Virus record (IMG/VR): IMGVR_UViG_3300038629_000168
Location: 1 to 41,567 of that record
DNA length: 41,567 nucleotides
From: a virus
Direction: 5' to 3' (one strand)
Within the stretch, counting starts at the first letter, position 1. Every line of letters starts with the position of its first letter. The notes below the pieces were generated by a model. That model was not told the origin of the DNA. It saw only the letters and a program-made list of their open reading frames with translations, and ran no database searches. The translations under genes and the position numbers were made by a program. Shown one piece after another: positions 22,208 through 28,060 of this stretch.

Positions 22208-22441
22208 TCATTCCTCCTCATGACATTTATATGTTTGCTTTTCACATCCAAGGCAATGGTTATCCAATCCCAGGTTATAATATTCAGGGGCTTCTCCTGC
22301 CACCCACACAAGCCCCTCTGCACCTGTGTCCACCTCCCACATAAAGCCCGTCACTGGTCCATTAATATAATTACCAGTGTACTTTCCTATGAATAATGGG
22401 CCACAGTATGGCCTGCCTTTTCTAGGCTTAAAATGGTGCAT
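22208..22441 (-). CDS. Hypothetical protein
   Basis: 77 residues, Gly/aromatic rich (GPLFIGKYTGNYINGPVTGF), with a late pair HCLGCEKQTYKC. AAGGAGGACTGA precedes ATG 22441; the stop of the upstream gene abuts it. Unrecognised. Confidence 0.65.
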   Translation of the reverse strand: MHHFKPRKGRPYCGPLFIGKYTGNYINGPVTGFMWEVDTGAEGLVWVAGEAPEYYNLGLDNHCLGCEKQTYKCHEEE

Positions 22442-23047
22442 TCAGTCCTCCTTAAGGGTTAGCTTAAAACCAGTGCTCATGCTGTTTAGTTCTTTTTGTG
22501 TGATTGTATAAACATTTTTCACCTTAATGGGATTGTTAAGTCTGGTACCCCTGTCCAGGCGTATTAAACAGCACTTACCGGTGCCAATACAGGCAATTAT
22601 ATATTCAGATTTGTTCCATTCGCATATAATCCTATCCCCGATTTTATATAATGTCTTCTTCTCCTTAACTTCTTCTACAAATCCAAAGCCTATAAGCTTA
22701 TCCCTCATTGTTTCGCACTCATAGAAATGAGCAGGTAGCTCTGTTATAGGGGAGAAAATGTCATCAGCCTGTTTGAGCAGTATGTTGAAATCTTTTAGGA
22801 AATGGCTATCTCTACATGATTCCACCTTTAGAAGGGCTTCAGGGGTGAATGTGTCGCTTATAGTGTACTGTTTAAGTGGTATGCATGATTCTCGTAAAGG
22901 CCTAAGTATTTCTCCATTGACATCAACCTTGGCGGTTCGCTCCCTAAAAAGCCCCACCACTTTGCCAACTTTACCGTGTGCACTGTATGAATCACCTATA
23001 AAAGAATCAATCCTCACCCACATACCAATCTCTATTTTTTCTGTCAT
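22442..23047 (-). CDS. Hypothetical protein with SH3/KOW-like N-terminus
   Basis: 201 residues. IEIGMWVRIDSFIGDSYSAH, GKVGKVVGLFRERTAKVDVN resemble a KOW-type beta barrel; a second similar unit is near the C-terminus (YKIGDRIICEWNKSEYIIAC). Such units recur in this phage's early proteins at 12133 and 14683. AAGGAGGAAGAC precedes the start. Function unknown. Confidence 0.7.
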   Translation of the reverse strand: MTEKIEIGMWVRIDSFIGDSYSAHGKVGKVVGLFRERTAKVDVNGEILRPLRESCIPLKQYTISDTFTPEALLKVESCRDSHFLKDFNILLKQADDIFSPITELPAHFYECETMRDKLIGFGFVEEVKEKKTLYKIGDRIICEWNKSEYIIACIGTGKCCLIRLDRGTRLNNPIKVKNVYTITQKELNSMSTGFKLTLKED

Positions 23048-23067
23048 GTCTTCCTCCTTGTTATATG

Positions 23068-23376
23068 TTAATCTTTGTCGTTCTCTTTTATTGCCTGGAT
23101 AAATCCATTAAGTATCGTTTCAGCGTTCGCCCTTGCGTCATCTGTGGCAGCAAATCCCGCTCCTCTTTCTGATGGCTCATAGGCTCCTTCTAGGAATGCG
23201 ACTTCAAGCTCTACCAAATAATCATTTACAAGCTCATCTTGCGCCTCTTCCTTCCGGTATTCCTTCAAAGCTTCACCGTAATATGTCCAGCTATCAACCC
23301 CACCAGCTTCAAGAGCCAACATCTTTCTTTCAATTTTACGCAACTCTTTATACCTATGATCACTTATGTTCTGCAT
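23068..23376 (-). CDS. Hypothetical helical protein
   Basis: 102 residues: DHRYKELRKIERKMLALEAG, YGEALKEYRKEEAQDELVND, and ANAETILNGFIQAIKEN. All helices, no Cys, ends NDKD. AAGGAGAGTGAG precedes ATG 23376. Unrecognised. Confidence 0.65.
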   Translation of the reverse strand: MQNISDHRYKELRKIERKMLALEAGGVDSWTYYGEALKEYRKEEAQDELVNDYLVELEVAFLEGAYEPSERGAGFAATDDARANAETILNGFIQAIKENDKD

Positions 23377-23398
23377 ATCTCACTCTCCTTGTTATAGG

Positions 23399-23572
23399 TT
23401 AATCCGTTGTAATTACTGTGAGTTCCTGAGAAACCGCTCCATTCATATAGTATTCCTCAAGGGCTTTTCTCTCTGCCATTGTTCGAATCATCTCCTCGGA
23501 TATCTCTACCTCTGTATATTCTGTTGACCCATACCCTGTCATTTTTACTCTTACATTTATTGTAATAGTCAT
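23399..23572 (-). CDS. 57-residue hypothetical protein
   Basis: Read from ATG 23572 to TAA 23399: MTITINVRVKMTGYGSTEYT then EVEISEEMIRTMAERKALEE and a beta end. GGAGAG precedes the start, and the ATG lies over the TGA of the next upstream mini-gene (ATGA). Fills what otherwise looks like a 300-base gap. Confidence 0.75.
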   Translation of the reverse strand: MTITINVRVKMTGYGSTEYTEVEISEEMIRTMAERKALEEYYMNGAVSQELTVITTD

Positions 23573-23679
23573 CTCTCCTCCCTATTCTTCCCTACCTGCA
23601 TCACACATGCCAGCACAAACAGCACCGCACACCCTATGCCCAGGATTAGGCCCTGGTAAGCCTGGATAAAGTCAATCAT
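23569..23679 (-). CDS. 36-residue membrane peptide
   Basis: ATG 23679 to TGA 23569: MIDFIQAYQGLILGIGCAVL then FVLACVMQV and basic KNREER tail; one transmembrane helix. GAGGAGAGC precedes it; both ends are ATGA overlaps with neighbours. Phage mini-membrane peptides of this kind are often toxic or modulate host membranes, but the role here is unknown. Confidence 0.75.
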   Translation of the reverse strand: MIDFIQAYQGLILGIGCAVLFVLACVMQVGKNREER

Positions 23680-23909
23680 GCTCTCCTCCTTAGATAGGCC
23701 AGCAGTATGTCATTGTTTACCATCTGCATTTCTATATCCCTGTAATGCATCATAGAAACGCTGCCTAATGTGTCAAGCCTCTTCTCAAGGTGTATATTAG
23801 CAATCATGAGAGCATTCTCAAGGCTTATTTGTTCCTTTATTGTCACCTTCATTACTCTCCTAGTAGGGGTGTATTGTGCCAGTGCGTGTATCACCTTTTC
23901 TGTTAACAT
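23676..23909 (-). CDS. Hypothetical protein
   Basis: 77 residues, basic N-terminus (VIHALAQYTPTRRVMKVTIK) and helical C-terminus (LENALMIANIHLEKRLDTLG). AAGGAGGACTAAAC precedes ATG 23909. Unrecognised. Confidence 0.65.
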   Translation of the reverse strand: MLTEKVIHALAQYTPTRRVMKVTIKEQISLENALMIANIHLEKRLDTLGSVSMMHYRDIEMQMVNNDILLAYLRRRA

Positions 23910-23922
23910 TGTTTAGTCCTCC

Positions 23923-24324
23923 TTAGTTGGTTCTATATGCCACTGTGAAATGGTCAAGGTCTGGATGTTTACACTCGAAAGAACATTCACTGCCGTCATA
24001 GCTTGCCCAATGTTCTTCCGGCACGTCTTCCCATAAATCAAGCCATTCCTCAAGGCTGCCAACCTGGCTTGTTCCTGGCCCTGCACTCTGTCCTAGCGCC
24101 CACTTAACTAGTGTTCCCTTGCCTACTATGCAGGTAAACTCTTCAGGGTCATCCTCTGCCATGTCTGCCCAATATTCTCTCGCTTTTTCCCCTGCCTCTT
24201 CTGTGTCTTCAAATACAATGTACTCGTTGCCGTCTACATCAATGTATGTACATCCATAGTCGTTAGTATCGCTCTCGTCAAATACTACCCTTTCACCTTC
24301 AATGTAAGCTACGTAAGTGGTCAT
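23923..24324 (-). CDS. Conserved phage acidic protein
   Basis: 133 residues, pI very low. The blocks AREYWADMAEDDPEEF, GQSAGPGTSQVGSLEEWLDL and PEEHWASYDGSE recur in small phage early proteins I know only as hypothetical. Very acidic early proteins can mimic DNA or neutralise basic host proteins; this is speculation. AAAGGAGAAACATT precedes ATG 24324. Confidence 0.7.
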   Translation of the reverse strand: MTTYVAYIEGERVVFDESDTNDYGCTYIDVDGNEYIVFEDTEEAGEKAREYWADMAEDDPEEFTCIVGKGTLVKWALGQSAGPGTSQVGSLEEWLDLWEDVPEEHWASYDGSECSFECKHPDLDHFTVAYRTN

Positions 24325-24336
24325 AATGTTTCTCCT

Positions 24337-25008
24337 TTAGGCTTCTAGTGCTTCTGTGTATGATTCGAGCTGTTCAATGCTCAGGTTGTCAACTAGGCAC
24401 ACTGTAAACTCTTCTTGGTCATCGTATGACAGGTCACAACTTGATATAATGTACCCTTCACAGTTTAGGTATATCTCCCCTTCTATTATCATGTCTTCGT
24501 CAATCTCATATCCAGATACATCCAGGGATCTCATGCCTATCCCGTAATCCTGCGCCCTGCCCATTGATATAACACCATCTCTTCTCATAGGCTCCCTTTG
24601 CGAGAAGAAGGAAAGGCCTTGCAATAAGTTTTCATTGTCCGAATCCTCGTGAAATGTATCATTTGATAGTTGTATCATACACATATCTTTATCATCGCAA
24701 TACAAAAACCATTCAAGGCACACCATAACAAACTCTGAAGTTATACCCTTGCCATTAGTTGCAATGTAGAAGCTCCCCACTTCAACATTATACTGCTTAG
24801 CCTTATTTAATACAAGCCTGATTATATCCGGTCTAAGGGAAGGTTCACCACCTGTCAGTGTTAGAGTTGATATGTAATCTGCCTTACTAAACAGAATATC
24901 AAGGTATTCTTCTTTCATGCACATGTCTTGCATATCTCCCCTTAAGCAGTGGTCACAGGTCATATTACACATACGGGTTATTTCTATTATACAGTTGGGT
25001 ATATTCAT
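24337..25008 (-). CDS. Radical SAM protein
   Basis: 223 residues. IEITRMCNMTCDHC gives the CxxxCxxC [4Fe-4S] motif (C14, C18, C21), then LTLTGGEPSLRPDI (GGE for SAM binding), and FYIATNGKGIT. The C-terminal half has IYLNCEGYIISSCDLSYDDQ and a final Cys, reminiscent of a reduced SPASM/auxiliary site. It should cleave SAM to make a 5'-deoxyadenosyl radical for modification of an unknown substrate (peptide, nucleotide or RNA). AGGAGGATAAT precedes the start. Expressed early, within two genes of the control region. Confidence 0.88.
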   Translation of the reverse strand: MNIPNCIIEITRMCNMTCDHCLRGDMQDMCMKEEYLDILFSKADYISTLTLTGGEPSLRPDIIRLVLNKAKQYNVEVGSFYIATNGKGITSEFVMVCLEWFLYCDDKDMCMIQLSNDTFHEDSDNENLLQGLSFFSQREPMRRDGVISMGRAQDYGIGMRSLDVSGYEIDEDMIIEGEIYLNCEGYIISSCDLSYDDQEEFTVCLVDNLSIEQLESYTEALEA

Positions 25009-25048
25009 TATTATTATCCTCCTAATATGGGTTAAAAGCTTGCCAGCA

Positions 25049-25432
25049 TTACAACTCGACCTCTGTATACTCTAAATAAGCTTGCTTTCGGTATTCTTCC
25101 CAGTTTTTAAACCGTTCAGACGCCATGTTCCTTGCCCACGTAGGCTTAAAAAAAGCATTGTCAGCAAGTTTAGGTGTTAAAAAAGGGAGTGGCTCATCTG
25201 TTATCCTAAAGCCTGTTCCTGTAGATTTATTAGCCTTGTGGACGCTTGACAAATTTAAACCGCCAAAGTCAACTTGACAGTACGCAATATTGTCATCCTT
25301 TACATAATAAAAAAAGATTTTCTTATGGTTGTCGCAATTATTTATAAATACTCTATAACCATTATTTAAAAGTTTTTCGGCTGCATCTTTGATGGTCTCA
25401 TCCTTCCAATTTATTGCATTTATTCTTACCAT
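25049..25432 (-). CDS. Conserved phage early protein
   Basis: 127 residues. AAEKLLNNGYRVFINNCDNH, KIFFYYVKDDNIAYCQVDFG, LSSVHKANKSTGTGFRIT belong to a family shared by phages and mobile elements that I recognise but cannot assign. First gene after the structured RNA and the leftward promoter at 25657-25685. Its 5' leader contains a run of CAAA repeats (25453-25475 on the other strand) before AAGGAGAAACATT. Confidence 0.75.
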   Translation of the reverse strand: MVRINAINWKDETIKDAAEKLLNNGYRVFINNCDNHKKIFFYYVKDDNIAYCQVDFGGLNLSSVHKANKSTGTGFRITDEPLPFLTPKLADNAFFKPTWARNMASERFKNWEEYRKQAYLEYTEVEL

Positions 25433-25534
25433 AATGTTTCTCCTTTATTTTGTTGTTTGTTTGTTTGTTTGCATCTCCATTGCAGGCTATAAACTATAGC
25501 TTATAAACATAAACTATTATTTATAACCTGTATG

Positions 25535-25650
25535 AAAAAACAACGCTTAGTAGGTGCTTAGTGTATTAGTTTCGATACACGCACCAGCTTGCTAGGCTGG
25601 CCTACTCTCACACTGGGACTCTAACCCGTGTTTCTAATTGTCAATGAACT
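25535..25650 (-). ncRNA. Structured small RNA candidate with own promoter and U-tract
   Basis: A transcript started from the promoter at 25657-25685 would begin near 25650. It holds hairpin ACAC(A)GGG...CCC-GTGT type (25610-25631, seven-base loop), then a closed three-way domain: AGTAGG 25549-25554 with CCTACT 25601-25606; CCAGC 25584-25588 with GCTGG 25596-25600 around a seven-base loop; GTGTAT 25561-25566 with ATACAC 25575-25580, extended by TGC/GCA. Six U follow at 25540-25535. No coding frame fits. The 5/7/5 arm looks like an anticodon arm (U33, A37), but there is no D-arm, T-arm or CCA, so it is not an ordinary tRNA. The 365-base stretch 25433-25797 holds only this RNA, its promoter and the leader of the next gene. 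Confidence 0.5.
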
Positions 25651-25656
25651 GTACCT

Positions 25657-25685
25657 GTTATACCTAATGCTTTAAATCAAGTCAA
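25657..25685 (-). promoter_or_regulatory. Leftward sigma70-type promoter (P3)
   Basis: Minus strand TTGACT (plus 25680-25685), 17-base spacer, TATAAC (plus 25657-25662): 5/6 matches at each box with ideal spacing. It would drive the structured RNA and the long early operon. Confidence 0.75.
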
Positions 25686-25797
25686 GATGTTTTTGCCACT
25701 TACCAACTTTTGTTCCGGTCTGGATGCTCGGTTGGTGTTCCGTGACGTGTTGCCTAATATTCTCATAGGTGGTTAATGATGTCAACAACTATTTCAA

Positions 25798-25893
25798 TTA
25801 AAATGTTAATGTTCTGTAAAGCTTTACACTGCCCATACATAGGCATGTTGCAAGCGGTCCTACTACCAGTATAAAAGACATTGTTTCTATCAT
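25798..25893 (-). CDS. 31-residue membrane peptide
   Basis: ATG 25893 to TAA 25798: MIETMSFILVVGPLATCLCM then GSVKLYRTLTF, one short transmembrane helix. AAGGAGAAACAAC precedes it, and the promoter at 25937-25965 lies about 40 bases upstream of the start with a CA-rich leader between. Likely a highly expressed immediate-early mini-protein of unknown role. Confidence 0.7.
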   Translation of the reverse strand: MIETMSFILVVGPLATCLCMGSVKLYRTLTF

Positions 25894-25936
25894 GTTGTTT
25901 CTCCTTGTGTTGTGTGTTTGTGTTTGTCTTGCCCTA

Positions 25937-25965
25937 ACTATAAAACAGGTAGTTTATCAAGTCAA
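25937..25965 (-). promoter_or_regulatory. Leftward sigma70-type promoter (P2)
   Basis: Minus strand TTGACT (plus 25960-25965), 17 bases, TATAGT (plus 25937-25942). The spacer resembles that of P1 at 26326-26354 (both contain ACCTG next to a T-run), suggesting a shared control protein or common origin. It sits exactly between the stop of the 25966 gene and the membrane peptide. Confidence 0.8.
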
Positions 25966-26274
25966 CTAATATTTCGCAGGTAGTGAATATTTTCTTGTTA
26001 TTCCCTCAAGCTCTTTACGCTCTGCTATGTAAGAGGGGTATTTACCCACGATATCAGGAGTCATATAGAAATAATGCCAAATGCCCTCAACCTTCCTTGC
26101 AGACCCTAACACGGTGTTGCAGATAACACCCACTTTCTTTTTCTGGTGGTCCATGATTGTAATGCTCTTCTTATTTACCCTGTAATATCCAACACAGGTT
26201 CCACCTGTATTAAATAGGCTGTTTTGCATCTCGTTTTCATCCTTAGCAAATTTCTTTCCGTTTAATGTAAGCAT
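25966..26274 (-). CDS. First leftward gene, hypothetical
   Basis: 102 residues from ATG 26274, which has AAGGAGAAAACAAC upstream; the longer frame would start before the promoter P1. Sequence MLTLNGKKFAKDENEMQNSL, TGGTCVGYYRVNKKSITIMD, basic and beta-rich. As the first gene transcribed leftward it is a good candidate for a host-takeover or regulatory protein, but no motif is recognised. Confidence 0.7.
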   Translation of the reverse strand: MLTLNGKKFAKDENEMQNSLFNTGGTCVGYYRVNKKSITIMDHQKKKVGVICNTVLGSARKVEGIWHYFYMTPDIVGKYPSYIAERKELEGITRKYSLPAKY

Positions 26275-26325
26275 GTTGTTTTCTCCTTGTTTGTGTTTAG
26301 CAGGTGTTCCCTGCAACTTGACTAC

Positions 26326-26354
26326 ACTATAAATCAGGTGGTTATTTAATGCAA
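26326..26354 (-). promoter_or_regulatory. Leftward promoter P1
   Basis: Minus strand TTGCAT (plus 26349-26354), 17 bases, TATAGT (plus 26326-26331). The -35 is weak (3/6) but the -10 and spacer resemble P2 closely (both have ACCTG followed by TTATAGT), so the match is unlikely to be chance. It would start the transcript about 45 bases before ATG 26274. Confidence 0.65.
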
Positions 26355-26421
26355 GCATAAAAACACTTTTAGTTTGCTTTTCACCTCTTTTATGCTGTAA
26401 GTGTCTGATATTACTAGGAGG

Positions 26422-26509
26422 GGTTGGTTAATGGTTGGTTAGCCCTCCCTTTTCAACCCTTGTAAACCATTGATATACTTAAGGAATAAGGAGAAAATAG
26501 GTTGGTTAG
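26422..26509 (+). repeat. Three GGTTGGTTA direct repeats
   Basis: GGTTGGTTAA at 26422-26431, GGTTGGTTAG at 26433-26442 and again at 26500-26509 (the last two extend to GGTTGGTTAGC). Same orientation, between the divergent promoters. Iteron-like; may bind a regulator or initiator. Confidence 0.7.
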
Positions 26510-26578
26510 CTCAGCCATTTTTATGCATTTCACCATTTAGCCCATTTATAGTGGTGTTGTAAACTATTGATATATCTA
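26460..26578 (+). repeat. Pair of 22-base direct repeats
   Basis: Copies at 26460-26481 and 26557-26578 agree at 19 of 22 positions; both read TTGTAAAC then a pyrimidine then ATTGATATA. The start-to-start distance is 97 bases. The second copy ends 17 bases before the -35 box of PR1, a usual place for an activator or repressor site. Confidence 0.7.
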
Positions 26579-26594
26579 TGTAATATGCTAGGGG

Positions 26595-26623
26595 TTGACA
26601 GATGCTAATATATATGTTAAAAT
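26595..26623 (+). promoter_or_regulatory. Rightward sigma70 promoter PR1
   Basis: TTGACA (26595-26600, perfect), 17-base spacer, TAAAAT (26618-26623, 5/6), with a TG one base before the -10 (extended -10). The strongest-looking promoter in the window; reads into the packaging and virion genes. Confidence 0.85.
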
Positions 26624-26819
26624 TGAGCTTGTTTTAAAGGGCAACAAGCACTTGAAAGCAAACTAAATTTCAACACAGAGGTGTTATCTTGCGAGGCGAT
26701 GGTTGTAATGACATGAACTCACTGCGTGGTCAGTCATTCTTTTAGTCTTAGGGCTATAATGTAAAAGCTGATGTTATTCGGTTTAGGGGATAATGTTAAC
26801 ACCTCCGATAGGAACACCC

Positions 26820-26847
26820 TTGACAGCTTATACACTGTGACTATATC
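26820..26847 (+). promoter_or_regulatory. Second rightward promoter candidate PR2
   Basis: TTGACA (26820-26825, perfect), 16 bases, TATATC (26842-26847, 4-5/6). If used, the transcript would begin about 26853-26856, at or next to the ATG of the next gene, giving a leaderless mRNA. Confidence 0.5.
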
Positions 26848-26855
26848 TTACACCT

Positions 26856-27428
26856 ATGATTGAGACTAATCCAAAACAACTTGAGACACATGAGACACTT
26901 TCTGTAATAGAAACACCAACCACTGATATCAAAACACAACTAGGACTCAAGAGCCTCATAATAGACAAGTATATCAATGCTTTAGGTGATGATGAACTAC
27001 AAGTCAAGTATGGCGTTGGTAGAGCTACTATCTATCGGTATTTGAAGAGTCAAGACGCCTATAAGATTAGATTCAAGCTGATACCATTTGATTTCAAACA
27101 CGCTATTGGTTCTCAATGGCATGAAATATTCACAGAAGCAGTGCCAGCGGCCCTTGACAAGATAGAGAAGATTAGGAATGGAGAGGCTAAAGCTTCCCTG
27201 GCTGAAATTGGGACACTGATGGGTATTGCGACTGATAAAATGCAGCTCCTAACTGGACAGGCTACTGAGAACGTGCAGTATGCTGACATGGGTGTTAGCC
27301 TGGAAGAGGTAAGAGCACAGAAGGAACAGCTAAGGAAAGAGTTGGGCTTTGACCCTGATGATGAAGAGCAGGTGATTGATGTAGACATTATTAGTGATAG
27401 CTCAGAAGGTGAGGGTGGTCAGAAATAG
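26856..27428 (+). CDS. Probable small terminase subunit
   Basis: 190 residues. A helix-turn-helix (LGDDELQVKYGVGRATIYRY) near residues 46-66 and ASLAEIGTLMGIATDKMQLL (about 123-142), the latter typical of phage small terminases, then an acidic C-terminus. It would recognise phage DNA and feed the large terminase encoded 3 kb downstream. An alternative is a late-gene regulator. The start ATG 26856 has no ribosome site, and the bases before it are promoter-like, so a leaderless start is possible; no better in-frame start with a ribosome site was seen. Confidence 0.6.
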   Translation: MIETNPKQLETHETLSVIETPTTDIKTQLGLKSLIIDKYINALGDDELQVKYGVGRATIYRYLKSQDAYKIRFKLIPFDFKHAIGSQWHEIFTEAVPAALDKIEKIRNGEAKASLAEIGTLMGIATDKMQLLTGQATENVQYADMGVSLEEVRAQKEQLRKELGFDPDDEEQVIDVDIISDSSEGEGGQK

Positions 27429-27469
27429 TTAGGCTAGCCTTACATTATTAGATGGGATGAGCTAAGATT

Positions 27470-27485
27470 GTTAGGTGCTCCTAAC
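27470..27485 (+). other. Perfect hairpin after the small terminase gene
   Basis: GTTAGG, loop TGCT, CCTAAC: six perfect pairs, 42 bases after the stop codon. No T-tract follows, so it may stabilise the mRNA 3' end or slow polymerase rather than terminate. A 10-base palindrome AGGCTAGCCT lies at 27431-27440. Confidence 0.4.
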
Positions 27486-27502
27486 CCGGGGATGAGTAGA
27501 TA

Positions 27503-27514
27503 GGGGGGGGGGGG
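27503..27514 (+). repeat. Run of 12 G
   Basis: Twelve consecutive G in an untranslated region between the small terminase and the next gene, followed by CAAAAATGGGG. Such a tract is rare in this AT-leaning genome; it may be a slippage-prone site, a structure-forming element, or a base-calling uncertainty. Confidence 0.7.
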
Positions 27515-27560
27515 CAAAAATGGGGATGGATGTATATTAGTATATAACCCTCTCTTACTG

Positions 27561-27586
27561 CGAAAAAATATAAAGACTTTTTTATG
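27561..27586 (+). repeat. A6...T6 element, copy 1
   Basis: CGAAAAAATATAAAG then AC then TTTTTT, upstream of the gene at 27599. The second copy is at 27833-27856. Possible phage-specific late promoter, RNA-processing hairpin or terminator/antiterminator site. Confidence 0.6.
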
Positions 27587-27598
27587 AAAGGAAAATGA

Positions 27599-27820
27599 AT
27601 GAAGCTTTCAGAAACAGAAGAGTTAACTATGAAGATTGCTAGAGTGGGGTATGAGTCGTATTGTAATTATACTGACTGGAAGTCGGTGGTTACGGGTGAC
27701 AGCCTTCCTGAATGGAGTGATTTGCCATCTGGCGTAGTGAATGCGTGGTTCGCTGCAACTGAGGGAATGATAAAGGAGTTGGCTAAATATTCTAATAGAG
27801 AGCTTGTGGTTGTTGAGTAG
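27599..27820 (+). CDS. Conserved phage small protein
   Basis: 73 residues. SETEELTMKIARVGYESYCN and VVTGDSLPEWSDLPSGVVNA plus WFAATEG are typical of a small phage/prophage protein family without known function. AAGGA precedes ATG 27599 at normal spacing; an ATG four bases earlier is out of frame and gives only a short peptide. Confidence 0.7.
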   Translation: MKLSETEELTMKIARVGYESYCNYTDWKSVVTGDSLPEWSDLPSGVVNAWFAATEGMIKELAKYSNRELVVVE

Positions 27821-27832
27821 CCTCTATTTATC

Positions 27833-27856
27833 CGAAAAAATATAAAGGGTTTTTTG
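27833..27856 (+). repeat. A6...T6 element, copy 2
   Basis: CGAAAAAATATAAAG then GG then TTTTTT, 17 of 17 leading positions identical to copy 1 apart from the two central bases after the shared core. Lies between the 27599 gene and the 27887 gene, 30 bases before its ribosome site. Confidence 0.6.
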
Positions 27857-27886
27857 TTCACTAAAAATTCATAAAGGGGAGTTAAC

Positions 27887-28060
27887 ATGGGACAGTTGAG
27901 AAGGACATTAAGCGGTGCATTGAAGAGGGGCGATGTGGTTCCTACAGGTGGTAGTGTAGCTAGTGGTACAACACCAACATACAGCCCTAGCCCGAAGAGT
28001 GGAACGACAAACACGAATAGTATGAGAAGAAAGGCTTCCTCTAAGAAGAAGGGCTACTAA
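27887..28060 (+). CDS. 57-residue basic low-complexity protein
   Basis: ATG 27887 (AGGGGAG upstream) to TAA 28060, directly followed by the next ATG. MGQLRRTLSGALKRGDVVPT, then a Ser/Thr/Pro/Gly-rich middle and a basic end (MRRKASSKKKGY). Likely a small virion-associated protein that contacts DNA or capsid; not recognised. Confidence 0.7.
   Translation: MGQLRRTLSGALKRGDVVPTGGSVASGTTPTYSPSPKSGTTNTNSMRRKASSKKKGY

Larger units (their letters stand above)
26275..26855. other. Divergent control region without genes
   Basis: 581 bases with no credible gene. From left to right it holds the leader and promoter P1 of the 25966 gene, three copies of GGTTGGTTA, two copies of a 22-base repeat, the rightward promoter PR1 at 26595-26623, about 190 bases of untranslated rightward leader with an inverted pair AGGTGTTA (26690-26697) / TAACACCT (26796-26803), and a second rightward promoter-like site at 26820-26847. 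The repeats and AT-rich stretches make it a candidate for regulator binding and the replication origin. Confidence 0.6.

Noticed and set aside
25453-25475. GTTT tandem repeats as a microsatellite or CRISPR-like array
   Set aside because: Only about four to five short units, explained as the CA-rich leader of the minus-strand gene; no spacers.
25549-25631. tRNA gene on either strand
   Set aside because: There is a 5/7/5 arm with U33 and a purine at 37, and a GGGTTAGAGTCCC stretch like a T-arm, but their order and spacing cannot form a cloverleaf with D-arm and acceptor end.
26717-26752. Short plus-strand peptide (MNSLRGQSFF) in the late leader
   Set aside because: No ribosome site; ten codons; nothing supports translation.
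25433-26855. Lysogeny switch (CI/Cro) with attachment site
   Set aside because: No integrase, no recognisable repressor gene and no tRNA fragment for integration; the repeats alone do not show lysogeny.
27470-27485. Hairpin as a rightward terminator
   Set aside because: No T-tract follows; only the stem is convincing.
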